From assembly GCA_029267315.1 (NCBI GenBank), contig JAJUJD010000006.1:1-47513 (forward strand): a stretch of DNA of 47,513 nt, given 5' to 3'. Every line of letters begins with the position of its first letter. The stretch's first letter is position 1. The position numbers were made by a program, and so were the translations under genes. Below, piece by piece: positions 21,338 to 30,336 of this stretch. This stretch comes from Alcaligenaceae bacterium. GTDB lineage: Bacteria; Pseudomonadota; Gammaproteobacteria; Burkholderiales; Burkholderiaceae_B. A model generated the notes under the pieces. It saw only the letters and a program-made list of their open reading frames with translations. It was not told the DNA's origin and made no database searches.

Positions 21338-23317
21338 CTAGAATGCCTTGGACAGCTGGTCCAGAATGGCCGGGTTTTCCAGGGTAGAAACATCCTGCGT
21401 AATGGCCTCGTTCTGGGCAACCACCCGCAGCAGTCGGCGCATGATCTTGCCGGACCGTGTCTTGGGCAGGTTTTCGCCAAATCGAATTTCACGCGGCTTG
21501 GCAATCGGCCCGATCTCCTTGCCGACCCAGTCACGAAGTTGCCGTGCAATTGTCGTAGCTTCTTCGCCTTCCGGTACAGGACGCTTGAGCACAACGAAGG
21601 CAACCACGGCTTCACCTGTCGTGGCATCCGGGCGCCCCACGACAGCAGCCTCCGCTACCAGCTCATGCGCGACCAGGGCCGATTCAACCTCCATGGTTCC
21701 CAGGCGGTGGCCAGACACGTTCAGCACGTCGTCGATGCGGCCCATGATCCAGACATAGCCATCTTTGTCGCGCTGGGCACCGTCCCCCGCAAGGTAATAG
21801 CCCTTGGCTTCCGGTGGAAAGTAGCTCTTCTTGAATCGTTCGGGGTCGCCCCAGATCGTCCGGATCATGGCTGGCCAGGGTTTCTTGATCACCAGGGAAC
21901 CGCCCTTTCCGGGGGGTACTTCCTCGCCATTCTCGTCAATGATGCCCACCTCGATGCCCGGCAGCGGCAGTGTGCAGGAGCCCGGCTTCAGCGGTGTTGC
22001 GCCTGGCAAGGGAGTCAATATATGAGCGCCAGTCTCGGTCTGCCACCAGGTGTCGACCACCGGGCAGCGTTCGCGGCCGACATTGGTGAAGTACCACATC
22101 CAGGCTTCCGGATTGATCGGCTCCCCTACGGAACCAATGATGCGCAGGCTGGTGAGGTCGAATTTCTTGGGGTGATGTTCCTCATTCGATTCCGAGGCCT
22201 TGATCAAGGAGCGAATGGCGGTAGGCGCCGTATAGAAGATGGTGCACTGGTGGCGCTCGATCATTTCCCAGAAGCGTGCAGGCGTGGGATAGGTGGGCAC
22301 CCCTTCAAACATGATCTGGGTGGCTCCGGCTGCCAACGGCCCGTAAGCAATGTAGGTATGGCCGGTCACCCAGCCGACGTCAGCCGTACACCAGAAAATG
22401 TCGGAATCCTTGATATCGAATGTCCAGCGCATGGTCAGCAGCGCCGACAGCAGATAACCGGCTGAAGCGTGCTGAACGCCCTTGGGCTTGCCCGTGGAGC
22501 CCGAGGTATAAAGAATGAACAAAGGGTGCTCGGCACCGACGGGCTCCGGGTCGCACTCTGCTGGCTGGCCTTCCAGTACATCGTGCAACCAGAGGTCACG
22601 GCCTTCCTTCCACGCAACGTCCGCACCAGTGCGGCGGTAAACGATCACATGCCGGACGCCTTCCGTTCCCGATAGGGACAGGGCATCGTCCACGGCACTC
22701 TTCAACGGAATGTTGCGGCCGCCACGCTTCTGCTCATCGGCCGTAATCACCAAGCTCGCACCCACGTCCACGCAGCGTTCGTGCAGGCTCTTGGATGAGA
22801 ACCCCCCAAAGACAACCGAGTGCGTGATACCCAGGCGGGCACAAGCTTGCATGGCCACCACGGCCTCGATCGACATGGGAAGGTAGATGATGGAGCGATC
22901 ACCCTTCTTGTAACCCAGGGATTGGAGGGCGTTGGCCAGCTTGCAGACGCGCTCGTACAACTCTTTGTAGGTGACTTTGGTCACCTGCCCATCGTCGGCC
23001 TCAAAGATGATGGCAGTCTTATTGGCAACAGCGGTATTCAGATGGCGGTCCAGGCAGTTGGCCGATACGTTCAGTTCACCGTCTTCAAACCACGTGTAAA
23101 AAGGGGCATTGGACTGGTTCAGTACCGTATTGAAGGGCTTGGACCAGATGAGGTTTTCACGCGCCTGGCGTGCCCAGAAGCCTTCCAGGTCGTTGCTCGC
23201 TTCCTCGTACAAAGCCCGATACGCATCCATGCCCGACACATTGGCGTCCTTCGCCACCCGTTCGAACGGCCCGAACACGCGTGTCTCGGTCAAAACCGAA
23301 TCAATAGCACTCGACAT
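21338..23317 (-). CDS. acs: acetyl-CoA synthetase
   Basis: Acs activates acetate with ATP and CoA to acetyl-CoA. The 659-residue length is typical of bacterial Acs. The N-terminus has [18 protein letters not shown]; the A3 motif is [20 protein letters not shown]; the acetate-pocket segment [12 protein letters not shown] is the Acs signature; the A10 motif [14 protein letters not shown] keeps its lysine (Lys624), the site controlled by acetylation in other bacteria. A strong ribosome binding site, AAAGGAGA, precedes the ATG. It starts 27 bases after the MFS gene, suggesting a GlcG-like, MFS, acs unit. Confidence 0.97.
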   Translation of the reverse strand: MSSAIDSVLTETRVFGPFERVAKDANVSGMDAYRALYEEASNDLEGFWARQARENLIWSKPFNTVLNQSNAPFYTWFEDGELNVSANCLDRHLNTAVANKTAIIFEADDGQVTKVTYKELYERVCKLANALQSLGYKKGDRSIIYLPMSIEAVVAMQACARLGITHSVVFGGFSSKSLHERCVDVGASLVITADEQKRGGRNIPLKSAVDDALSLSGTEGVRHVIVYRRTGADVAWKEGRDLWLHDVLEGQPAECDPEPVGAEHPLFILYTSGSTGKPKGVQHASAGYLLSALLTMRWTFDIKDSDIFWCTADVGWVTGHTYIAYGPLAAGATQIMFEGVPTYPTPARFWEMIERHQCTIFYTAPTAIRSLIKASESNEEHHPKKFDLTSLRIIGSVGEPINPEAWMWYFTNVGRERCPVVDTWWQTETGAHILTPLPGATPLKPGSCTLPLPGIEVGIIDENGEEVPPGKGGSLVIKKPWPAMIRTIWGDPERFKKSYFPPEAKGYYLAGDGAQRDKDGYVWIMGRIDDVLNVSGHRLGTMEVESALVAHELVAEAAVVGRPDATTGEAVVAFVVLKRPVPEGEEATTIARQLRDWVGKEIGPIAKPREIRFGENLPKTRSGKIMRRLLRVVAQNEAITQDVSTLENPAILDQLSKAF

Positions 23318-23344
23318 ACTGCGTCTCCTTTCTTGTGATGTCTA

Positions 23345-24691
23345 CTATGAGTATTTGTAGCCAGCAGTGGCATCAAATGCCGCACTCGCCTGCTGGCGCG
23401 CCCGCATACCTCGGGCAAAATCCACACGTGCCAGAACAAGCAGCCCCAGCACGAAAAAACTGCCGGTAAACAGCAGGGCCAGACGATGGTTGCCTCCAGT
23501 CGCCCAGGTGACCAGCCCATAGCATAACGGCCCGACGACCGCTGCCAACTGAATGGCAAACGTCCACAGCGAAAAAAACTCCGCCAGCCGCTGAGGCGGC
23601 GCAAGTGCTCCACACATGGCGCGACCAGCGCTCTGGCTGGTTCCCATGCACAAGCCCGCCAGCGTGGCTGCCAGCCAGAAAACCCAGGCTTCAGTTGCGG
23701 CCCAGGCGACCAGCACCATCAGAATCCACCCAGCCAGCGTAGCGGCAAGCGCTCGCTTATGGCCAATGCGATCCTGAAAATGCCCGAACGCGAATGCCCC
23801 AATTGCCGCCGCAATATTGACGGTGAAAACCAGAAGCATGGTCTGCGCCATGGTGAAGCCCATGGCCTCAGAAGCATACACGGCGGCCAATGTAACCACC
23901 ACAGCAATACCAGCCTGGTAAAAGGCGCCGCACAGCAGCAGCATGCGGAAATCGGGGAAATTCTCGCGAGTATCCTGCCAGGCGTTGGACAAGCGTCGCC
24001 ACATTCCTTCCCGTTCGCGATGCGAGGCTGGCGACCTTTCCCGCAGGAATAGGAACGCTGGGATTGCCGCAAGTGCAAAAACCGCAGCGGTGAGGAGCAT
24101 GACCCACGGCACATAAGCCTGCGCTGGCAGGCCAGCGGCTTCCCCCCGTGTGGCGATTGCAAGCGACAGCCCAAGCGTCAGCATGCCACCAAAATAACCG
24201 AAGCTCCAGCCCCACCCCGACACTCGGCCGAGCGCTTCTTGGCGCGCGATCTCCGGAAGGAAGGCGGCAATCAGCGATTCCCCTACGCAATAACAATAAT
24301 TCGAGATAGCAAGGGCCAAAAGGCCTATGGCAATATCATTCGGCCCGGCCAATGCCAGCAGCGCAGTTCCGGCCACGCAGCCTGCTGTGCTGATGAAAAG
24401 AAAGCGCCGACGCCTCGCCTTCGCATCTGCGCGCGCGCCAATGGATGGCATGGTCAGCATGACGACGAGATAGGAAAACGACAGGGCACAGGTGAAGGCC
24501 AGTGTTCCCCAGTCGCGCCCTGCCGCCACGACGCCAACAAAGTAGGCACTGAAAACGGTGGTCAATACCACCGTCGTGTAGCCCGAATTGGCAAAATCGT
24601 ACATGGCCCAGGCCCAGAGCTCCCGCTTCGACACCCCGGGATTCAGCGCCTCGGCCAGCCGGGACGCATTTTGCGACCCGGCTCCTTTCAT
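23345..24691 (-). CDS. MFS transporter, UMF1 (Atg22-like) family
   Basis: This 448-residue inner-membrane carrier has about 12 hydrophobic segments. The family mark is the start of the first domain, WAMYDFANSGYTTVVLTTVF, with the Asp-Phe-Ala-Asn-Ser string of the UMF1/Atg22 group. Further features are GARADAKARRRRFL (motif A-like loop), GESLIAAFLPEIARQEALGR, GWGWSFGYFGGMLTLGL and GTSQSAGRAMCGALAPPQR. Atg22 relatives export amino acids from yeast vacuoles; the bacterial substrate is not known. Its start overlaps the stop of the GlcG-like gene by ATGA, and acs follows 27 bases later; a link to organic acid uptake is possible but unproven. Confidence 0.9.
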   Translation of the reverse strand: MKGAGSQNASRLAEALNPGVSKRELWAWAMYDFANSGYTTVVLTTVFSAYFVGVVAAGRDWGTLAFTCALSFSYLVVMLTMPSIGARADAKARRRRFLFISTAGCVAGTALLALAGPNDIAIGLLALAISNYCYCVGESLIAAFLPEIARQEALGRVSGWGWSFGYFGGMLTLGLSLAIATRGEAAGLPAQAYVPWVMLLTAAVFALAAIPAFLFLRERSPASHREREGMWRRLSNAWQDTRENFPDFRMLLLCGAFYQAGIAVVVTLAAVYASEAMGFTMAQTMLLVFTVNIAAAIGAFAFGHFQDRIGHKRALAATLAGWILMVLVAWAATEAWVFWLAATLAGLCMGTSQSAGRAMCGALAPPQRLAEFFSLWTFAIQLAAVVGPLCYGLVTWATGGNHRLALLFTGSFFVLGLLVLARVDFARGMRARQQASAAFDATAGYKYS

Positions 24692-25092
24692 GCTTGCAGC
24701 GCGGCGATACCGGCGCGCGCGATCTGCGCGTCCTCATCCGACTTCACGCCGGAAACTCCAACAGCACCAATAACATGGCCGTCATGCACAATGGGTACTC
24801 CGCCCTCGAGCATGCCTTCCAGGGGTGCGGATAAGAAGGCGTAACGCCCTTGATTGATGGTGTCTTCGAAGCCCTTGGATTCTCTGCGACCGAGTGCCGC
24901 AGTGCGCGCCTTGGCTGGCGCAATATGGGCGGACAGGGGTGCTGCGCCGTCCAGGCGCAAAAGACCAAGCAGGTGTCCACCGTCGTCGGCAACGGCAATG
25001 GTGACAGCCCATTTATTCTCTTCAGCGTGGCGGCGAGCGGCCAGAAGAATGTCTTGTACGTCGTCCACCGACAACACGGGTTTGGTGTTCAT
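24688..25092 (-). CDS. GlcG/HbpS family heme-binding-type protein
   Basis: This 134-residue protein is a single HbpS/GlcG (DUF336) domain: VDDVQDILLAARRHAEEN, then WAVTIAVADDGGHLLGLLRL, the helix PAKARTAALGRRESKGFED, and the conserved end GMLEGGVPIVHDGHVIGAVG followed by GVKSDEDAQIARAGIAAL. In Streptomyces a relative binds heme and senses redox state; in glycolate operons GlcG has no proven role. It has no signal peptide, so it is cytoplasmic. It is the first gene of an apparent unit with the UMF1 transporter and acs. Confidence 0.9.
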   Translation of the reverse strand: MNTKPVLSVDDVQDILLAARRHAEENKWAVTIAVADDGGHLLGLLRLDGAAPLSAHIAPAKARTAALGRRESKGFEDTINQGRYAFLSAPLEGMLEGGVPIVHDGHVIGAVGVSGVKSDEDAQIARAGIAALQA

Positions 25093-25245
25093 GTAACTTC
25101 CTGTTATTAGTTAACGTTCTGCTGAACACTTTACCGCTACTTCCAGCCTAGGGTAAACTGCGGACTGTTTTTTTGACGGCGAACGCCAGATTCTGCCCGC
25201 GACGGGCCACACCCGACTCGTTACGGGCTTTTTCATTGGTATCTA

Positions 25246-25932
25246 ATGTCCGCTCAACCGCCACATCGTGAATCCGACCTGACCTCCCTACTAGGAAAGC
25301 GTTGCCGCCTTCTCTTTGCGGTCGCATGTCTGGCATTGGCTGGCTGTGCCACTCAGAATTCTTCTCAGCAAGCGGCGGGCCTGGAAACAGACGATCCTTC
25401 GTTTCTCGTCAGTGATCGTGCGGTTCGTAGTCAATATCTCAACCACGTCAGTTCCGACCCCCTCGGGGCGTATCTGGCGGCCTCCGAGAAGGTCAACCGC
25501 CCTCAGGCCAACGGGCTTGCTTCAACAGCCCTCACCTTTCTCGGCATCAAGTATCGTTTCGGCGGCAACTCGCCCAGTCAAGGCTTTGACTGCAGTGGCT
25601 TGGTACGCTACGCGGCAGAAAAATCACTGGGCCTGAAACTTCCCCGCAGCTCCTCTGAAATGGCCCGCCTGGGTGAATCAATCAAGAAGGGAGAGCTGGA
25701 AAGAGGCGACCTCGTCTTCTTCAACACGCGCGGCAAACGCTTTTCACATGTAGGTATCTATCTGGGCAATGGCAAATTTGTGCATGCCCCGCGCTCCGGC
25801 TCCAAAGTGCGCGTTGAAGATATGAACATCGCCTACTGGAAAAAGCGCTATAACGGCGCTCGTCGAATCGGCGCCGATTTGGCCGTTAACGAAACGCCCG
25901 CAGCGGACACCAAGAAACTGGCGTCGAAGTAA
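25246..25932 (+). CDS. NlpC/P60 (C40) peptidoglycan endopeptidase lipoprotein
   Basis: This cell-wall hydrolase is expected to cut peptide stems in the periplasm. The lipobox LALAGC places the lipidated cysteine at Cys34 after a hydrophobic stretch (22-33). The NlpC/P60 domain spans about 88-215, with catalytic Cys116 in GFDCSGLVRYAAE, His168 in FSHVGIYLG and a third residue His180 in KFVHAPRSG. It resembles E. coli Spr/MepS and NlpC in size (228 residues). It stands alone, converging with the DUF2325 gene; small hairpins at 25935-25948 and 25960-25976 mark its end. I see no strong ribosome binding site; the ATG is the only start that leaves a full signal peptide. Confidence 0.92.
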   Translation: MSAQPPHRESDLTSLLGKRCRLLFAVACLALAGCATQNSSQQAAGLETDDPSFLVSDRAVRSQYLNHVSSDPLGAYLAASEKVNRPQANGLASTALTFLGIKYRFGGNSPSQGFDCSGLVRYAAEKSLGLKLPRSSSEMARLGESIKKGELERGDLVFFNTRGKRFSHVGIYLGNGKFVHAPRSGSKVRVEDMNIAYWKKRYNGARRIGADLAVNETPAADTKKLASK

Positions 25933-25934
25933 GC

Positions 25935-25976
25935 TCCTGGCAACAGGAACTTTGAATGAGCGCCGCTTAGCGGCGC
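25935..25976. terminator. two hairpins between convergent NlpC/P60 and DUF2325 genes
   Basis: TCCTG-GCAA-CAGGA (25935-25948) and GCGCCGC-TTA-GCGGCGC (25960-25976) lie in the 34-base gap and its edge. The loop of the second is the TAA stop codon of the leftward gene. No T-run follows, so this is a two-way stop by inference only. Confidence 0.5.
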
Positions 25977-26305
25977 GGGCAGGCCCTGGAGCAGGAAACC
26001 TCGCAGTAACCGCATTGGGCTAACGCCTGCTTCATGCTGCACACTGAACGCCTGCAAATCAGCACACGTACGCCGGAACGCTGAGCGGCGGCACGGAAAG
26101 TCTTCATCACATTGTGTCCGAGGAAATCCGTCAGCAATATCAATAGCTGGGTGCCTGAAGGCAACTGCAAGCTCTTCTTCTTCTGATGTGCTGGGTCGCG
26201 TCCGCTGATGTGTTGGACGATGGAAATATTGTGTCCCCTGAGGACATCTGGGATGTTCCCGAGGCGATCGGCTCCAACGACAACGGCACTGACGAGTTCG
26301 GACAT
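25967..26305 (-). CDS. DUF2325 domain protein with C-terminal cysteine cluster
   Basis: The 112-residue protein matches the DUF2325 pattern: a strand SAVVVGADRLGNIPDVLRGH, then HISGRDPAHQKK, the core LLILLTDFLGHNVMKTFR and VRVLICRRSVCSM. These domains have no settled function. Here the tail adds Cys98, Cys101, Cys105 and Cys109 (CGYCEVSCSRAC), a CX2CX3CX3C pattern, besides Cys84 and Cys89, which could bind a metal or Fe-S cluster. The ribosome binding site CGGAG (26316-26312) stands 6 bases before the ATG. A Fur-like sequence lies 31-47 bases upstream of the start codon. It is followed by a hairpin (25960-25976) and sits next to a CysB-type regulator. Confidence 0.85.
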   Translation of the reverse strand: MSELVSAVVVGADRLGNIPDVLRGHNISIVQHISGRDPAHQKKKSLQLPSGTQLLILLTDFLGHNVMKTFRAAAQRSGVRVLICRRSVCSMKQALAQCGYCEVSCSRACPRR

Positions 26306-26335
26306 AGTGACTCCGGATGAAGAACGGAACCTAAA

Positions 26336-26352
26336 CAGTAATCATTCTTATT
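26336..26352 (-). promoter_or_regulatory. Fur-like box upstream of the DUF2325 gene
   Basis: On the minus strand, AATAAGAATGATTACTG resembles the iron-box consensus (ATAATGATAATCATTAT), matching at 11 of 17 places when aligned by eye over ATAAGAATGATTACTGT. It lies in a locally AT-rich gap. ATAAGAATGATT recurs in front of mucD (43687-43676). Confidence 0.4.
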
Positions 26353-26418
26353 TAGAGTGTCAATTGGGATTGATCGGTTTTCTGTTTCAGATTTTGTTTT
26401 CTCTTAGCCCGGTGGCGA

Positions 26419-27375
26419 CTAGACCGTTTCTACCGCTGGCGCTTGTTCTACGGCTTCCAACACAACGTCGCGTGTGAGGTCCGGCGCCAGCATTTCGATC
26501 AACACATAGACGTAGTCCCGGAGGAATACGCCCGATTTCACCGCTACACGTGCAGTGTGGGTACCAAACAGGTGGCCAGCCGGCAGACCAATCAAGCCTT
26601 TGTCGCGCCGTGGGTCGAAGGCGATTCCGGCAATAATACCGATTCCCAGACCGACGTCGACGTAGGTTTTGATCACGTCTGCGTCGATGGCTTCCAGCAC
26701 GATATCGGGCCGTATGCCCTGGGCGGCAAACACATTGTCTATGGATGCCCGACCTGAAAACGCCCGGTCGTAGGTGACGATGGGGTATTGAGCCACCTGT
26801 TCCAAGGAAATCGCTCTTGCGGCACTGGATTTCAGCTCGGCCAGGGGATGATCAGGGCGTATCACAATGGTGTGTTCCCACTCGTAAACGGGCAAGGTCG
26901 CCAGCCCTGGCGTACGAGCAAGGGTTTCAGTGGCAATGGCGACATCTGCTTGTTCATGCAAGACCATGCGGGCCAGTGTGGAGGGGTCACCTTCTGCCAA
27001 CTGCAGGCGTACCTTGGGAAAGCGCTCGCGAAAGGCCGGTATGACGCGCGGCAAAAGGTAGCGTGCCTGCGTGTGGGTACACCCGATGATCAGGCTGCCT
27101 TCGTCTTCCCGAGCAAAGTCGTCACTCACGCGCTTAAGGTTGTCCACTTCGAGCATGATGCGCTCTATTACCTGAGCCACCGCCTGGCCGGGTTTTGTAA
27201 GGCCACGAATCCGTTTGCCATGGCGCTCGAAAATCTTCACACCAAGCTCTTCCTCGAACTCGATGATCGCTTTGGACACGCCTGGTTGGGATGTGTGCAG
27301 GCTGCGCGCCGCATCAGTCAAATTGAAGTTACGGCGTATGGTTTCGCGCACGAAGCGGAATTGCTGAAGATTCAT
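26419..27375 (-). CDS. cysB: CysB-type LysR family transcriptional regulator
   Basis: CysB activates sulfate assimilation genes with N-acetylserine as inducer. The 318-residue protein follows E. coli CysB throughout: MNLQQFRFVRETIRRNFNLT, the helix-turn-helix LHTSQPGVSKAIIEFEEELG (about 26-45), the effector domain start GCTHTQARYLLPRVIPAF, ADVAIATETL, WEHTIVIRPDHPL, QYPIVTYDRAFSGR and DADVIKTYVDVGLGIGII. The closely related Cbl cannot be excluded. Upstream is a 158-base gap with a very AT-rich stretch (27487-27540), expected for a CysB-bound, self-regulated promoter; TATAAT is present there on the minus strand (27494-27489). Confidence 0.87.
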   Translation of the reverse strand: MNLQQFRFVRETIRRNFNLTDAARSLHTSQPGVSKAIIEFEEELGVKIFERHGKRIRGLTKPGQAVAQVIERIMLEVDNLKRVSDDFAREDEGSLIIGCTHTQARYLLPRVIPAFRERFPKVRLQLAEGDPSTLARMVLHEQADVAIATETLARTPGLATLPVYEWEHTIVIRPDHPLAELKSSAARAISLEQVAQYPIVTYDRAFSGRASIDNVFAAQGIRPDIVLEAIDADVIKTYVDVGLGIGIIAGIAFDPRRDKGLIGLPAGHLFGTHTARVAVKSGVFLRDYVYVLIEMLAPDLTRDVVLEAVEQAPAVETV

Positions 27376-27486
27376 GAAAGCCCCGAAGAAACATAGAAGC
27401 GGCGCAGCCAGCTATTACGCGGATGCTGACGCCGCTTCTCAGAGTGGGCGCCGGCCCGCGGACCGACGATCGCTCTTCATGGGGCC

Positions 27487-27540
27487 ATTATATGTAATAA
27501 CGACACGTATTTATATTATTAATAGTTATAAGTTTACTTC
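27487..27540. promoter_or_regulatory. AT-rich control region upstream of cysB
   Basis: About 54 bases with more than 75 percent A+T interrupt an otherwise GC-rich sequence between the mmsA stop and cysB. On the minus strand it includes TATAAT (27494-27489). LysR-type regulators bind such AT-rich sites; the exact site cannot be read by eye. Confidence 0.45.
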
Positions 27541-29045
27541 ATTGTGATAGTGGTATTCACGCCCTGGGCATGGGCGGACCAGCGAGCCGTTACGGTCTTC
27601 GTCTGAGTCCAGAAATGCACGGCTTGTTTACCATTGGGGCCCAAATCACCCAGCTTGGAGGCTCGCGAACCAGTGAAACTGAACCAGGCAACAGGCACGG
27701 GAATGGGGATATTGATGCCCACCTGGCCGACATCGATACGGTTCTGGAAATAACGAGCATTGCCGCCGTCTTGAGTGAAGAGCGCGACACCGTTGCCATT
27801 GGGGTTGGCGTTGACGAATTCGATCGCTTCGTCGAGGGTATCCACCGTGACAATGCACAGCACCGGGCCGAAGATTTCTTCCTGATAAATGGCCATGTCG
27901 GCCTTTACACCGGAAAACACCGTGGGCCCCACGAAGTTGCCCTTCTCGTACCCCTGAACCTGGATGCCTCGCCCATCCAGCAGAAGCTCGGCGCCCTCTT
28001 CCACACCTTTCTGTATGAGGCCTTCCACTCTTTGACGTGCTTGTGGCGAGACCAGCGGGCCGAGGTCGGCTTCACGGTCCGTTCCCGCGTTAACTTTCAG
28101 CTTTTTGGCGCGCTCGATGAAGTCGGGAATCCAATCACGGGATTCGCCCACGAAAACGGCGACGGAAGTAGCCATGCAGCGCTGTCCTGCTGCACCGAAG
28201 GCCGCGCCCACCAGTTGATTGAGCGCAACCTCGCGGTCGGCGTCCGGCAGAATCACGCAGTGGTTCTTTGCCCCCATCATGGCCTGGCAGCGTTTGCCGT
28301 GTTCCGATGCCCGGCGATAGATCTCGGTTCCCACGCGAGTGGAGCCGATGAAAGAAACCGCCCTGATGTCCGGATGTTCGCAAATTCCAGTGGCGATGTC
28401 CGGGCCGCCGTGCACCACGTTCAGTACGCCCGGAGGCAGCCCGGCTTCTAGCGCCAATTGGGCGAGCATCATGGTTGAGCTGGGGTCTTGTTCGGAAGGC
28501 TTCAGCACAAAGGTATTGCCTGTGGAGACAGCAATCGGGAACATGAAGGCGGGCAGCATCACAGGGAAGTTGAAAGCCGTGATGCCAGCGCAAACCCCCA
28601 GTGGCTGTATGAGCGTGTAGACGTCAATGCCGCTGGCGGCGTTTTCGGCATACTCGCCCAACTGCAGGCTGGCAATGGAGCAGGCATGCTCGATCACTTC
28701 CAGGCCGCGCCCCACCTCGCCTTCAGCGTCGGGAAGTGTCTTGCCGTGTTCCATGGTGATGGCCTTGGCGATGGCCGCCGTATTATCACGCACCAGCTTC
28801 TGCAAATTGAGCATGATGCGCATGCGTGTGCCCTGGCTGGTGTGGCGCCACGTCTGCCAGGCCTCCTTGGCATTGCTGACTGCCAGGTCAAGTTCCTCAC
28901 GGGTGCAGAACGGTACCTGCGCAACCACTTCCTGTGTAGCGGGGTTGACGACGTCACGCCATTCCGTGGTCTTGGACTGAATCAGCTTCCCGCCAATCAA
29001 TAGCGGTATGCGTGGAACATCATTCTGCTGTGGTAAAGCACTCAT
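27534..29045 (-). CDS. mmsA: CoA-acylating methylmalonate-semialdehyde dehydrogenase
   Basis: MmsA oxidises methylmalonate or malonate semialdehyde with NAD and CoA to propionyl- or acetyl-CoA and carbon dioxide, in valine, inositol and beta-alanine breakdown. The 503-residue product shows AFNFPVMLPAFMFPIAVSTG, LKPSEQDPSSTMMLAQLAL, FIGSTRVGTEIY and the active-site FGAAGQRCMATSVAVFVGE with catalytic Cys290. PVPVAWFSFTGSRASKLGDL near the C-terminus is typical of the MMSDH group. It follows the binding-protein gene by 38 bases and is probably co-transcribed with it. The usual partner mmsB (3-hydroxyisobutyrate dehydrogenase) is absent. Confidence 0.93.
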   Translation of the reverse strand: MSALPQQNDVPRIPLLIGGKLIQSKTTEWRDVVNPATQEVVAQVPFCTREELDLAVSNAKEAWQTWRHTSQGTRMRIMLNLQKLVRDNTAAIAKAITMEHGKTLPDAEGEVGRGLEVIEHACSIASLQLGEYAENAASGIDVYTLIQPLGVCAGITAFNFPVMLPAFMFPIAVSTGNTFVLKPSEQDPSSTMMLAQLALEAGLPPGVLNVVHGGPDIATGICEHPDIRAVSFIGSTRVGTEIYRRASEHGKRCQAMMGAKNHCVILPDADREVALNQLVGAAFGAAGQRCMATSVAVFVGESRDWIPDFIERAKKLKVNAGTDREADLGPLVSPQARQRVEGLIQKGVEEGAELLLDGRGIQVQGYEKGNFVGPTVFSGVKADMAIYQEEIFGPVLCIVTVDTLDEAIEFVNANPNGNGVALFTQDGGNARYFQNRIDVGQVGINIPIPVPVAWFSFTGSRASKLGDLGPNGKQAVHFWTQTKTVTARWSAHAQGVNTTITMK

Positions 29046-29083
29046 TACTGTCTCCTAGGTAAGCTTTATGTGAAGCGGACGTC

Positions 29084-30292
29084 TCAACCCTTCTTCACCA
29101 GTGAGCAGGTGGACTGCTCCAAGGGGGCAAAGGCATCCTCGGCCGGAATGGTGGCGACCAATTTGGCCAAGTCCCACTCGTGCTTCGATTCCTCGGGCTT
29201 CTTCACCTCGTAAAGGTACATATCGTGAATGACACGGCCGTCTGGGCGGATGGAAGCGTTGCGCATGACGTCGTCATTGATGGGAATCTCGCGCATCTTC
29301 TGAGCCACCTCATCGCCTTCCACGGATTGCGCAGCAGCCACGCCGCGCAGATAGTGCAGCACGCTGGAATAGACGCCCGCATGGGTCATGGTCGGCTTCA
29401 CGCCGCGGAATGCCTTGGAGAAGCGCTCGGACCACTGCCGGGTGCCTTCGTCATAATCCCAGTAGAAGCCGTCGACATAGGTCAGCCCTTGGCCGTGCTC
29501 CAGGCCCAGCGCCTTGACGTCGGACAGGAAGATGAGGAGCGAAGCCAGCCTCTGGCCCCCTTCCACAATGCCGAACTCCCGCGCTTGTTTGATGGCGGTC
29601 ACGACGTCTGCGCCGCTGTTGGCCAGCGCCACCACTTGCGCGCCGGAACTTTGCGCCTGCAACAGATAGGAAGCAAAATCAGGCACATTGAGCGGGTGCA
29701 ACACTGAGCCCACAACGGTGCCGCCTTGCGCCTTGACCATTTCGGCGGCTCCCTTCTCAAGCGAGTGGCCAAAAGCGTAATCCACTGTGATGAAGTACCA
29801 GGACTTGCCGCCTTTATCGATGGAGGCCTTCACGCCACCAACCGACTGGGAATACACGTCGAACATCCAATGGAAGCCGACAGGCGAGCATTTATCGTTG
29901 GTCAGCGCGCCTGTGGCCGGACCGGAAAACAGTGCGATGCGGTTTTTCTCTCGGGCAATGTCCTGGACGGCCAGAGCCACTGCGGAATTGGTGAGGTCGG
30001 CGATGGCCGTGACGCCATCACGGTCGAACCATTCCCGCGCGCGTGCCGCGCCGATGTCTGCCTTGTTCTGGTTGTCTGCCGACACCAGGGAAATGTCCAT
30101 ACCCTTGCACTCGTTGGCAAGGCAATCGTCGATGGCGAGTTGGGCAGCCGCCACGGAGCCCGGGCCGCCCATGGAAGCATAGGTGCCCGACATATCTGTC
30201 AGCACACCGATCTTGACCTTGGGAGCAGCGGCTTGTGCAGAACCGAAGGCCGCCAGAAAGCAGGCCGCCATCACGGTGGTAGTGAATTTCAT
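29084..30292 (-). CDS. periplasmic substrate-binding protein, branched-chain amino acid ABC type
   Basis: This protein of the LivK/periplasmic-binding-protein type I fold captures a small solute in the periplasm. The signal peptide MKFTTTVMAACFLAAFGSAQAA is followed by KVKIGVLTDMSGTYASMGGP, the standard start of the fold. Later motifs are YFITVDYAFGHSLEKGAAEM and VVALANSGADVVTAIKQAREF. The 402-residue length is normal. The matching permease and ATPase genes are not in the window, so it is an orphan receptor; with mmsA after it, a branched or semialdehyde-yielding solute is a guess. The ribosome binding site GGAG precedes the ATG; a LysR gene lies divergently upstream. Confidence 0.92.
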   Translation of the reverse strand: MKFTTTVMAACFLAAFGSAQAAAPKVKIGVLTDMSGTYASMGGPGSVAAAQLAIDDCLANECKGMDISLVSADNQNKADIGAARAREWFDRDGVTAIADLTNSAVALAVQDIAREKNRIALFSGPATGALTNDKCSPVGFHWMFDVYSQSVGGVKASIDKGGKSWYFITVDYAFGHSLEKGAAEMVKAQGGTVVGSVLHPLNVPDFASYLLQAQSSGAQVVALANSGADVVTAIKQAREFGIVEGGQRLASLLIFLSDVKALGLEHGQGLTYVDGFYWDYDEGTRQWSERFSKAFRGVKPTMTHAGVYSSVLHYLRGVAAAQSVEGDEVAQKMREIPINDDVMRNASIRPDGRVIHDMYLYEVKKPEESKHEWDLAKLVATIPAEDAFAPLEQSTCSLVKKG

Positions 30293-30336
30293 ATATGTCT
30301 CCGTTCTTTATTTTGTGATTTTGTTTGGGCGGGGAG

